Source: Planctomycetota bacterium (GTDB lineage Bacteria > Planctomycetota > Phycisphaerae > Phycisphaerales > UBA5793). Taken from it: a stretch of DNA of 64,000 nt. Below the pieces are notes generated by a model. That model did not search any database, had not been told where the DNA came from, and was given only the letters and a program-made list of their open reading frames with translations. Location of the stretch: positions 992,001 to 1,056,000 of the forward strand of contig JABFGK010000002.1 of assembly GCA_013112555.1 (NCBI GenBank), in the 5' to 3' direction. Shown in pieces: positions 29,561 to 39,920 of this stretch. The first letter of the stretch is position 1, and each line of letters starts with the position of its first letter. Position numbers and translations under genes: made by a program.

Positions 29561-30820
29561 ATGAAGATGACGATGATCAACAGGGCCGGTGTTATTGGTA
29601 TTGTCGGGTTGGCTGTGGCAGCAGCCACGGCGTCGCTTGTTTCGGGAGATGAGCCGATTGTCACGGCGCTGCGCTCGGAGGTTCTGCGTGCAGCGGGCGT
29701 GGTGGTGCTGGCCGACCATGCTGTCGGGCCGGACGGGCACTTGATTGATGATGCGGTATTGGTTGTCGATGCTCGTGGCCGGATCCGTGAGTTCGGGTCG
29801 GCTGCCGAGTTGGGATATGGGGAAGGTGAGCCGCGTCGTTCCGGGGGTCGTGAAGTGATTGAGTTGCCGGACGGGGCTGTTTTATGCCCGGGTCTGGTTG
29901 CGGTGGGATCAGAGTTGTGGGTCAGCGGGGGGAACTACGAACAGACGAAGTCGATTGACCCATCATTGTCGGTGATCGAGGCGTTTGACGGCTCGCAGTC
30001 GTCAGTGGTCGATGCGTTGAAGGCAGGGATCACCTCGACGATGGTGATTCCGAGGCCGAACAATGTTGTGTGTGGAACAGCAGCGGTGCTGAAGACGTGG
30101 CCGTGCGGGCCGGAGACGGGTTCGCTGCCGGGTGACCGGGTGTTGCGTGATGACGGCCCGGTGGTGTTGGCGCTCGGTCCTTCGACGTGGGATTTTGCCG
30201 GCGAGCCGACGTCGCGAGCCGGTGCACTTGCGTTGATTCGGCGTGAGTTCGACAGCGCGAAGGATGCCGATGGAGACGACGAGGCGTCAGTTCGGATGCG
30301 GCAACTCGTATCGGGCGAATTGGATTCGATCGTGTGGGCGGCAGAGGTTGAGGATGTACAGGCGGTCGTCCGGGTTCTGATGCCGCGCGGCGTGAATCCG
30401 GTTGTGTTTCACGGCGGGAATCCGCTTGAGTGCGGTGCATGGTTGAAGGAGACGGGCAAGCCGGTGGTTCTGGGGCCGCTGGGTTTTGGGAGCGGGCCGG
30501 GTCAACTGTATGGGCCGGCTGCATTGTCTCAGAGCGGTGTTGAGATTGCGTTTGCCGGGCAGATGCCGGTGGCAGCGCCTGACAGTTTGCGGATTTCGGC
30601 TGCGTTGGCAGCGCGATATGGGATGGATGCAGCGGCCGCTCGGCGTGCGATTACCTCGGTGCCGGCTGCGGTGGCCGGCGTATCGGATCGCGTCGGTTCG
30701 TTTGCCCCGGGGCTTGATGCCGACTTCGTGGTGTTTTCGGGTGACCCGATTTCGCTGAGTTCGTCGGTACTCGAGGTTTGGGTGAACGGGACGCGGGTGA
30801 TGCCCGGTGCGATTGAATAG
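29561..30820 (+). CDS. AH2: exported amidohydrolase-superfamily protein, HxH motif absent
   Basis: CPGLVAVGSELWVSG in place of PGLIDxHxH; C-terminal RVGSFAPGLDADFVVFSGDPISL. Confidence 0.83.
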   Translation: MKMTMINRAGVIGIVGLAVAAATASLVSGDEPIVTALRSEVLRAAGVVVLADHAVGPDGHLIDDAVLVVDARGRIREFGSAAELGYGEGEPRRSGGREVIELPDGAVLCPGLVAVGSELWVSGGNYEQTKSIDPSLSVIEAFDGSQSSVVDALKAGITSTMVIPRPNNVVCGTAAVLKTWPCGPETGSLPGDRVLRDDGPVVLALGPSTWDFAGEPTSRAGALALIRREFDSAKDADGDDEASVRMRQLVSGELDSIVWAAEVEDVQAVVRVLMPRGVNPVVFHGGNPLECGAWLKETGKPVVLGPLGFGSGPGQLYGPAALSQSGVEIAFAGQMPVAAPDSLRISAALAARYGMDAAAARRAITSVPAAVAGVSDRVGSFAPGLDADFVVFSGDPISLSSSVLEVWVNGTRVMPGAIE

Positions 30821-30892
30821 TCGGATATCGTGGAAACGGGACAGAACGGGACGCGGGATTTTGTTATTTGGACAGCGACACGGAGGTGTGTC

Positions 30893-32474
30893 ATGATGAA
30901 CCTCACGAGGCAACGAAATCGAATTTGGCCGACTCTCGCCGGGGCTGTTGCGTTGGCGATTGCAGTTGGTTTTTCTTGTTCGGATGGGTACGCAGCGTCT
31001 GATGAGGCGGCGTACTACATTCATGCCGGGACGGTTCACGTTGGGAACGGGACGGTGATTGAAGACGGCGCGGTCGTGGTGCAGGGCAGCACGATCGTTG
31101 CAGTAGGGTCGGCCGGCGAGATTGCGGTTCCTGATGGGGCAACCGTGATTGAGTTGGGTGACGGGTCGGTCAGCCCGGGGCTGATTGATGCGAACGCCCA
31201 GGTCGAGCCGGGTGATCTGGTTTCGTCCGGTCCTCGTGGGGGTCTGGGTGATGAGCCGGGCCCGGCTGATGACTCATCCCCGAATGCACTGCGCTTGATG
31301 TTCTCGAATCCTGACGGTCATGGCGGAGATCATGAGCACGTGCCGATGGCCTGTGATGGGACGGTGGCCTGTGCGCTGGCTTCGTCGCATGAGAATCTGG
31401 GCCCGGATCAGATCTGCCCAGTCTGCGGCGGCGGGCCGGGGCGCGGGTCCGGGTGCAGCATTGCGCGCGGCTTTTGCTTCGGGAGTCGGTGGCCAGAGTT
31501 CGGCGACGGAGGCATCGTCGGAGGTGGTGCCGCACACGCTGGTGATTGACACGATTCGCTTTGGTTCGCCGGACTGGGAGCGGTTGGCCCGTGGCGGGGT
31601 GACGACGGTGTTCGCATCCCCGGATTCGGCAGCCGTGATCGGGCCGCGTGGTGCGATTCTGCATACGGCAGGCCCGTGGGCCGGTCGGATTGTTTCCGAG
31701 GCCTCGGATGTGAAGGCCACGATCGGGACGGACACATATTCGCAGGGTGGTGGGAACAACTCGCCATATCGGAACTATGTGACGAATCGAACCCGGCGGC
31801 CAAACTCGCGGATGGGTGTGGCCTGGGTATTCCGGAAGGCCATGTACGACACGTTGCGGTATCGGGAGGGGCACGAGTTGGAGGGGACGGACGTTCCGGA
31901 CGCGCCGGCCATGGAAGTGCTTTCTGAGGTGTTTGCCGGGCAGATTCCGTTGCGTATTCAGGCACGGCAGCAGTTGGACATTGCGACGGCGTTGCGGGTC
32001 TCGGAGGAATTCGGTTTGCCATTCACGCTGTTGGAGGCGACGGAGGCATACCGGTGTCTGGACGAGTTGAAGGCTGCGAACGTGCCGGTGATATTCGGCC
32101 CGATTTACACGGACCCGAGCGGGTTGCGGCAGCGTTCTTCGGAGACGCGGGAGTCGCGGCTGGGGACGATTACGGAGTTACTGGATGCCGGGATCGACAC
32201 GGCCTTGAGCGCGCAGGACTTGCGTGAGGAGGACGGATTGATTCGTCAGGCAATGTATGCCGTGCGGGCCGGGGTGGAAGCCGAGACGGCGTTGCGTCTG
32301 GTCACCGAAGTGCCGGCACGGATGTTGGGTCTGGGGGATCGGCTGGGCACGGTGGAGACCGGCAAGCAGGCTGATTTGGTCGTGTGGTCCGGCGAGCCGC
32401 TGGAGGCGACCTCGAAGCCGTTGGTCGTGATGATCAAGGGTTCCGTGGTTGTTGATGAGCGGGCGGAAGGTTGA
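30893..32474 (+). CDS. AH3: exported amidohydrolase-superfamily protein, apparent frameshift near 31435-31460
   Basis: N-part in ORF 30830-31549 (VSPGLIDANAQVEPG...CPVCGGGPG), C-part in ORF 31320-32474 (ARGGVTTVFASPDSAAVIGPRGAILHT...LGTVETGKQADLVVWSGEPL). Confidence 0.8.
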
Positions 32475-32614
32475 AATGAATCATGCTGACGACGCTGATG
32501 TCGTTGGGTCGTCGGTTGATTGAGATACGGCGTTTTGTTGTGTTGTCCATGTTTTTTCGTCACGTGAGAGTCCTGCCTTTATTGGGTGCGGCTCTGAGCG
32601 ACGGGAGTAGAGGG

Positions 32615-34171
32615 ATGCGATTTCGAGTGAGGTCGACCGTCGGATCGATGGTGGCTGCAGTGATGGCGGTTGGATTTGTATCGTTCATGCCGACGGGGTT
32701 TGCCCAGCAGCCGGAGTCTGCAGCATCAGGCCCGCCGCCTGCCAAGGTGGCTTTGACCGGCGGCCGGATTATCCCGGTGGTCGGCCCTGAGATTGCGACG
32801 GGCACCATCGTGGTTGAGCACGGCCGGATCACGGCTGTGGGCCCGACCGACGAGGTGAAGATTCCGTATGACGCGATGGAGGTTGACGTGTCCGGCAAGG
32901 TGGTGATGCCGGGGATGATTGACCCGCAATCGTGGCGTGGGCTGGACGTGTCAAACGAGAATCTGCCGGTGGCGCCGTTTCTTGATGTGTATGACGCGAT
33001 TGATCCGTCTCGATTGTATTTTGAGGATGCATTGCGTGACGGTGTGCTGGCCATCCATGTGATTCAGGCTGACAACTGCGTCATCGGCGGGTTGAGCCGT
33101 GTGGTGAAGCCGATCGGGTTGACGCCGGATGAGATGACGATTGCCGCCCAGAATGGGATCAAGATGTCGATCACGCCGAAGCGCGGGTTCGATCGGATGC
33201 GGCAACTCACGACGTTGCGAGAGACGTTTGCGGAGTTGGATTGGTATCTTGAGCAGTTGGCCGAGCAGAAGTATGAGGAATCGCTGGAGGAGAAGGAGAA
33301 GAAGATCGACGTTGGGCCGGCAGAGGCCCGGGAGCGTGGGAAGGATCTGATTAAGGACGAGGACTACGACGACAAGCACGCGAATCTCATGAGATTGCGT
33401 CGTGGGGATTTCGGGGCCTGGATATTCTGCGGTGCTGCGATGGACGTGCAGCCGGGCATTACGCTGGCGACCGATGAGGGGTTCCTTGACAATGCCGTGT
33501 TCATTCTCGGCGCGGAGGCGCATAAGGCCGTCACGCAGTTGAAGGCTGCCGGTCGCCCGGTGCTGCTGCCGGGGAATCTGTATTATCGGGAACGGGATCA
33601 GTTGACGGGCGAGTTGAAGGAAGTGTTCATCCCGAGCGAGATCCATGACGCCGGGCTCATGTTTGCGTTGCAGCCGAACCCGGGCGGCTCGCTCGCTGAG
33701 GCGTATCTGAACTATCAGGCAGCGATGTGTGTGCGGAACGGGATCCCGCGGCAGACGGCCCTTGAAGCGATCACAATCAACCCGGCGACGATGATGGGTG
33801 TTGGCGATGAGCTCGGCTCGATTGAACCGGGCAAGATTGCGAACCTCGTGGTCATGTCGGGTGACCCGTTTGATTTCGAATCATGGGTGGAACTGTGTTA
33901 CATTGACGGCATTCTGGCATACGACCGTGCCCGCGACTACCGGCTGGAGAAGCAGTTGGAGTTGGAGGCAACGCGTGCCGAGCAGGCCAAAGCGGAAGAG
34001 GATGCCACCAAGGGTAAGCCTGACGATGACGACGGGGACGACTCGGCTGAGGAGGGTGACGAAGCAACGTCGGAAGGAGCATCAGCCGAGGGTTCTTCTG
34101 AGGAAGGCGACGGCGATGGTGACGGCGACGGCAGCGGCGAGTCCGGTGACACGGGAGGAGGCGATCAATGA
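32615..34171 (+). CDS. AH4: exported amidohydrolase-superfamily protein, HxH absent, acidic C-terminal tail
   Basis: ALTGGRIIPVVGPEIATGTIVVEHGRITAVG...VMPGMIDPQSWRGL; LGSIEPGKIANLVVMSGDPFDF. Confidence 0.84.
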   Translation: MRFRVRSTVGSMVAAVMAVGFVSFMPTGFAQQPESAASGPPPAKVALTGGRIIPVVGPEIATGTIVVEHGRITAVGPTDEVKIPYDAMEVDVSGKVVMPGMIDPQSWRGLDVSNENLPVAPFLDVYDAIDPSRLYFEDALRDGVLAIHVIQADNCVIGGLSRVVKPIGLTPDEMTIAAQNGIKMSITPKRGFDRMRQLTTLRETFAELDWYLEQLAEQKYEESLEEKEKKIDVGPAEARERGKDLIKDEDYDDKHANLMRLRRGDFGAWIFCGAAMDVQPGITLATDEGFLDNAVFILGAEAHKAVTQLKAAGRPVLLPGNLYYRERDQLTGELKEVFIPSEIHDAGLMFALQPNPGGSLAEAYLNYQAAMCVRNGIPRQTALEAITINPATMMGVGDELGSIEPGKIANLVVMSGDPFDFESWVELCYIDGILAYDRARDYRLEKQLELEATRAEQAKAEEDATKGKPDDDDGDDSAEEGDEATSEGASAEGSSEEGDGDGDGDGSGESGDTGGGDQ

Positions 34172-37117
34172 ATCCGGTGTGCCAGACGGGACAGCGTGAT
34201 GCGGGGATGACGACCCATCGCCGGGGCGCGTTGCGGCCGATCGTCCGTTGTGACGTGGGGCAAGGTGGGTGCGGCTTCGGCTGTGCTTGCCGGCGCTGCG
34301 TTGTCGGGCGCGTGGGCGCCAGGGGCCGGGATGCGCGATGTCGAGGCCGCAGCGAATTCGTTCGTTGTTTGCGCCGGTCGGGTGATCACATCATCGTGGC
34401 GCGGCGAATGGGACATCGCCGACGGCATAATTGTGGTCCGGGACGGGCGAATCGAAGCCGTGGGCAGTGCGGATGACGTTGACGTGCCGCTCGGCCTGCC
34501 GGTGTATCACTACCCGGACGCGACGGTCATGCCGGGCATGGTGGCTGCGTGTTCGAACGTCGTGGGCCAACGGTCCGGCGACGAGTCGATCGGTGCGGGT
34601 TATTCGGCATTGGACGCGTTCAACGTGTACGGCGATTATCGCGGGATCCTTGCCGGCGGCGTGACGACGGTGCACATTGATCCCGGGTGGTATCGCCTTG
34701 TTTCGGGGCAGGGTGCCGTTGTTAAGTTGGGCGGCGAGCCGGGGTCACGGGTGTTACAATCACCTTCGGATATGACGTTCAATCTGGGCCCGCGTGCGTA
34801 CCTGCCTCCGGATATCGTGGAGGAGGTGTACCCGTCTTCGGGCGCCGAGCCGATTGAGCCGGGTGTGCCCCAGCGGCCGGATTCTCGGATCGGTCAATAT
34901 CTGGCATTGCGTGAGGCACTTGATTCATCGGTGATCGGAACGGGTGAGTTCAACGTCCATCTGCGTGATTTGAGTGCCTGGTGGCAGGCCGGCGGGACGG
35001 CCCGTGTGCAGGTGAACGACGCGGCCGATATTGCCGGGGCCATTCAGTTTTTCTCATCGAATTTGATGGGGTCGCCGGTCAGTCGTTCCCGTTCGAATTC
35101 GAATGGTGTGAAGCCGTATCTGGTTGGTTGTCGCGAGATTGGGGACGTTCTTGATCTCGTGTCTGATGCCAATATGGGATTCGTGTACACCTTGCCCAGC
35201 CCGCTGGGGCAGCCGGGCGGGAATCTCGGGAACAATCCGGAGGCACGCGATGCAGACATCACGGTCTTGTCCGGTCTGTTCGAGGCAGCGGATGAAGGCC
35301 GAGTGAGTTTGAGCACCGGTTCGGGTGCCAGCCCGTCGGGGTTGCGGTTGGCTGCTGCGACGGCCTTGCGCGCGGGATTGACGGAGCGACAGATTGTCAA
35401 TGCGATTACGAGTGTGCCGGCTCGTCAGTTGGGGCTCGGTGGTCGTGTGGGGACGATTGCGCCGGGTGCCGATGCTGACTTTGTCGTGCTGTCCGGCGCG
35501 CCGTTGTCAATTGAGACGCATGTACTGAAGACGTTTGTCAACGGCGTCGAGGCGTATTCGATTGATCAGGATGATGAATGGGGCGAGGCGTTGGTGGTAC
35601 GGGCCGGGACGATCTGGCTCGGGCCGAACAACTGGCTGCATGATGGGGCCGTGCTCATAGAGGATGGGAAGATTGTGTCGGTGGGTCAGCGGGTGCCGAC
35701 GCCGCCGAATGCGCGCGTGATTGATGCCGGTCCGGATGCGTTTGTGACTCCTGGGCTGATTGATGCCTACGGGCATCTCGGGTTGGCCGGCGACCAGTCG
35801 GCAATCCCGCCGAACCTGCCGTTGGAGCGTCTGGTCGGGTACCCGGATGTCTCGGCCGGTCGGGTGGCGCGATCGGGTGTGACGACCGTGCTGACCGGGC
35901 CGTACCGCTTTGATAACAACGGATCGCGTATTGCAGCGATCAAGACGTGGGGCGGTTCGCGTGAGGCTCGGGTTGTGAATGGGACGGCTGCGATTGCGTT
36001 TGATGTGCGTGGCGGGAACCCGCGTTCATTGGCGAACCGGATCAAGCAGCGTCTCGAAGCGGGCAAGAAGTATGTTGAGAAGTGGAAGAAGTATGAAGAG
36101 GAACTGAAGGAGTGGGAGAAGAAAAAGGCTGAGGGCAAACTCGAAGGAGATGCCAAGCCGAAGACGGAGGAGATTGTCGAGGAAACAGCCAAGGAGGATC
36201 CGATCACGGGTCGGTGGTCGATGCGTATTTTCGGCGGTCCGATGCCGAATGAGGAAGAGGGGGAGATCGCGCTGAAGTTGACCGGGTCGTCGATTGAGGG
36301 TCGTGTGACGGAGCCGTATGTGCCGATCGAGCACAAGATCATCGGGACGCTTGATGGCACGCACATTACCGGCACGATCGAAGTTGATACCGGTGGGATG
36401 GGGACGCCGACGTGGGAAGCCGAATTGCAGGGCGAAGACTTCATGTCCGGTACGGCCGGGATTGAAGGGCTTGCCACGGTGAACTTTGAAGCCACGCGCA
36501 CAAGTAAGGAGGCGGTGGAGTTCAAGGTTTCGAAGCGGAAGCGACGGACGACGGGGAAGGACGGCCGGCCATTGCCGCCGAAGGTTGATGAATCACTGGA
36601 GCCGATTCGGGCCCTGTTGAATAAGCAAATCCCGGCCTTGGTGGCGGTGAGCAGTGCGGATGAGATTGATGCACTCCTCAAGTTGATTTCGGAGTATGAA
36701 CTCGGCGTCGTGCTGCTCGGGGCAGAGGGGGCGCGAGATCGGACCGATCTGTTGAAAGAGAAGCAGGTCGGCGTGGTGTTGCCGACGCGCGTTCTGCGCC
36801 AGGATGACTGGGAGTGGTATCACCAGGGCGATGATTTGTCACGCCGGGGGATTCCGGTTGCGTTCCAGAGTAATGCGGAAGACGGAGCCCGGACATTGCC
36901 GGAAATGGCGTTGTATGCCGTTTCGCGTGGCATGTCGCCGGAGTCGGCGTTGGCCGCGTTCAGTGTCGATGCTGCCCGGATGTTCAAGTTGGATGATCGG
37001 ATCGGGTCGATTGCTCCGGGTCGCGAGGGTGACCTGGTGATCTTCTCGGGATATCCGTTTGAGGCACAGACGGTTGTTGAGCGAGTGATTGTGGGCGGCA
37101 AGGAGATTCAGCCGTGA
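34168..37117 (+). CDS. AH5: tandem two-domain amidohydrolase-superfamily protein; apparent frameshift near 34250 in the signal-peptide region
   Basis: Two complete N/C signature sets in one ORF (VMPGMVAACSNVV / VGTIAPGADADFVVLSGAP and VTPGLIDAYGHLG / IGSIAPGREGDLVIFSGYP); ATG 34168 overlaps the AH4 stop (ATGA). Confidence 0.82.
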
Positions 37118-38385
37118 GCGAAATAAAGAGGTTGACACAGATTCCGGTATTGGTTGCCGCGATTGGGCTTGGTTCGGCGTGTGTTGCCGGGAGTGCATTC
37201 GGCAGCAGCGGCGGCGACGACGTACTCGTGCTGAAAGTCGGCAAGATTCTGACGATGAACGCTGACGACGATGTGATTAACAACGGCACGATCGTGGTTC
37301 GCGGGACAACGATCGCCGAGATCGGCAAGTGGGGCGAGGTTGATGTGCCGGCCGGTGCAGACGTTATTGAAATGACGGATTGCTGGCTCGTTCCCGGGCT
37401 CGTGGAGGCGCATAACCACACCGGTGGCTCGATGAGCGACCTGCATGATTATGTCTATCTGACGAACCCTGGGTTGCGCACGCTTGATACCGTGGCACCG
37501 CAGACGCCGGACGTTGAATGGGCTCAATCGGGCGGGGTGACATCGGCCTTGCTGATCCCGGGCAGCGGGACGAATATGAGCGGTTTCGGGACGGTTGTTA
37601 AGTTTGCCGGTAAGTCGGCTGACGAAGCGGTTTTGAAGTTCCCGGCATCGATCAAGATTGCCCAGGCCGGCAACCCGGAGGGGTATTGGTGGGGCGTCGG
37701 CCGGATGTTCATGAACTACAACCTGCGGGCTACGCTTGAGCAGGCACGGGAATACAACGCTGCCTGGGAGCAGTATGAGTCCGGGCAGTCAGAAACGAAG
37801 CCGTTGTTCAATCCGATGTGGGACGACTTTCGGGGTCTGTATCGTCGCGAGTTCGTTGCCTCGGTTCACACACAGATTTATCAGGTCGTCATGACGACGG
37901 TGGACATGCTGGCAGACAAGTTAGCCATTCGGACGGTGCTGGATCACAGCACGTTTGACGGGTGGAAGACGGCCCGTCTGGTGACGGAGCAGGGTGACAT
38001 ACTGACGATGAACGGTCCGCGGCAGTTTCACTTTGATCGGACGCAGCGGAAGATTCACGGCAATGCCGCCCGTTGGTGGCAAAGCGGGATTCGCCGGCTT
38101 GGTGTAAATACGGATGCGCCGGTCATCCCGCAGCACGAGTTGAGTTATCAGGGGGCGATGGCATGCTGGTACGGCTGGACGCCGTATGAAGCACTGCGCG
38201 GCATTACGCGCGTGTCATCTGAGGCGTTGATGGTGGATGATCGCATCGGGTCGATTGAAGTGGGGAAGGATGCGGATGTGTGCATCTGGTCCGGCGACCC
38301 GATTGACCCTCGTTCAACGTGCTGGATCATGGTTATCAATGGGGATGTGGTGCGGGATGCGCGTGACGAGTTACGGCGTTTTTAG
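37114..38385 (+). CDS. AH6: amidohydrolase with intact-looking metal motifs
   Basis: LVPGLVEAHNHTGGS (HxH), DHSTFDGWK, LGVNTDAPVIPQHEL, IGSIEVGKDADVCIWSGDP; GTG start overlaps the AH5 stop. Confidence 0.87.
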   Translation: MSEIKRLTQIPVLVAAIGLGSACVAGSAFGSSGGDDVLVLKVGKILTMNADDDVINNGTIVVRGTTIAEIGKWGEVDVPAGADVIEMTDCWLVPGLVEAHNHTGGSMSDLHDYVYLTNPGLRTLDTVAPQTPDVEWAQSGGVTSALLIPGSGTNMSGFGTVVKFAGKSADEAVLKFPASIKIAQAGNPEGYWWGVGRMFMNYNLRATLEQAREYNAAWEQYESGQSETKPLFNPMWDDFRGLYRREFVASVHTQIYQVVMTTVDMLADKLAIRTVLDHSTFDGWKTARLVTEQGDILTMNGPRQFHFDRTQRKIHGNAARWWQSGIRRLGVNTDAPVIPQHELSYQGAMACWYGWTPYEALRGITRVSSEALMVDDRIGSIEVGKDADVCIWSGDPIDPRSTCWIMVINGDVVRDARDELRRF

Positions 38386-38450
38386 TTCGCGTGTTTGTCG
38401 GTTGATTGACTTGCGGGCGAGGCCGTTTTGTGAGACGAGAAGGTGAGCGA

Positions 38451-39920
38451 ATGAATTTCCAGGTTGCACAATCCATCGCACCGGTTGCCGCAGGGTTATG
38501 CACGGCCGGCGTGTTCGTGTCGTCTGTGGTTGCGACTGCTGCCGCCCCGCCGCCGGGCGATCCGATGCGGCAGGAAGTGGTGGTGATCAAGGCCGGGAAG
38601 GTGATCACGGTATCGGGCGAGGAGTATGCCCCAGGCGAGATCGTGATCATTGACGGCAAGGTTGAGCTGGTGGGTCGAGGGCTTGAGTACCCGAAGCCGG
38701 CTCGGGTGATCGAAGCACCCTATGAGACGGTGATGCCGGGGTTCGTGCATCCCCATTCGCGGTATGGGATGGCCCGGTACTCGGCTTCGGGTGTCCATGG
38801 AAATTACAAAGCGGACGAGTATGCCGTTGTTGATGATATTGAGTTCGAGGATTTTCTGAAGGCCGGTTTTACGACGGTGTGCTACTTCGCCAATGGGACC
38901 GGGATCCCGGGCACATCGGTGGTGTATCGCACGGGCGGTGCTGAGGATGATCGAGTACTCAAGGGGACGTCGTATCTGCGTGTGACGATGTCGCGGCCAT
39001 CGCGTGACAAGCGAGCGTTTGCTGGCGCTTTGGATAAGGCCAAGGCAGAGATCGACAAGGTGGAGAAGGCAAAAAAGGAGTGGGAAGAGGCACAGAAGAA
39101 GAAGAAGGAGGAGGAAGAGGCGGCCAAGAAGAAGCAGCAGGAGGAGGACGCGAAGAAGGAGGGGGGCCAGCCGGAGAAGAAGGCAGATGCTGCCGGCAAG
39201 GGGGATGAGAAGAAGGAGAATGGTGAAGACGGTGAGAAGCCGGCGGAGCCTGAGAAGTTTGAGCCGCCGAAGATTGATCCGGCGGTGCAGCCGCTGGTTG
39301 ACTGGCTGGAGGGGAATCTGGCGATGCCCCCGTTGATTGAAGTGTCGAGCGCCTCGGATGTCGTCCATTTTGATGATGTGATGAAGAAGTGGGAAGACAA
39401 GGAACTGGCGTATCGGCTCTATCTGACGCGAGGCGGTGATTACAACTATGTCATGAATCGCCTGGTTGAAGGTGAGACGATCGTGATGTCGGATCTCGGT
39501 GTCCGGACGCTCCCGCAGACGATGATTACGTTCAACATGGTCGGCGAGTTGTTTGCTGCCGGGTGTGAGATCGCACTCGTGCCGGTGTATGACGCTCCCG
39601 TCGGGTTTGATCGATTCCGTGCTGATGTGACGGAGTTGATTCGATATGGGATCACCCGCGAGGAAGCGCTGCGAGCGGTCACTTTGAATTCGGCGAAGTT
39701 AATCGGGGTGGATGATCGGGTCGGCTCGATTGAGAAGGGGAAGGATGCGGATTTCGTCTTTGTGAACGGCGACGACCCGCTTGACCCGTTGGCCAGGATT
39801 TCGCGCGTGATGATTCTGGGTGAGACGGTTTGGGAATCAGAGGATGACGCCGACCCTCGGGCGATGCGGTCGATGTCTGTGCCGCAGGGCGGCGGTCGAG
39901 GCGGAAGGCGGGGTAACTGA
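38451..39920 (+). CDS. AH7: exported amidohydrolase-superfamily protein, second His of HxH replaced (PHSR)
   Basis: VMPGFVHPHSRYGMA; VGSIEKGKDADFVFVNGDDPL; long lysine/glutamate-rich insertion. Confidence 0.84.
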   Translation: MNFQVAQSIAPVAAGLCTAGVFVSSVVATAAAPPPGDPMRQEVVVIKAGKVITVSGEEYAPGEIVIIDGKVELVGRGLEYPKPARVIEAPYETVMPGFVHPHSRYGMARYSASGVHGNYKADEYAVVDDIEFEDFLKAGFTTVCYFANGTGIPGTSVVYRTGGAEDDRVLKGTSYLRVTMSRPSRDKRAFAGALDKAKAEIDKVEKAKKEWEEAQKKKKEEEEAAKKKQQEEDAKKEGGQPEKKADAAGKGDEKKENGEDGEKPAEPEKFEPPKIDPAVQPLVDWLEGNLAMPPLIEVSSASDVVHFDDVMKKWEDKELAYRLYLTRGGDYNYVMNRLVEGETIVMSDLGVRTLPQTMITFNMVGELFAAGCEIALVPVYDAPVGFDRFRADVTELIRYGITREEALRAVTLNSAKLIGVDDRVGSIEKGKDADFVFVNGDDPLDPLARISRVMILGETVWESEDDADPRAMRSMSVPQGGGRGGRRGN

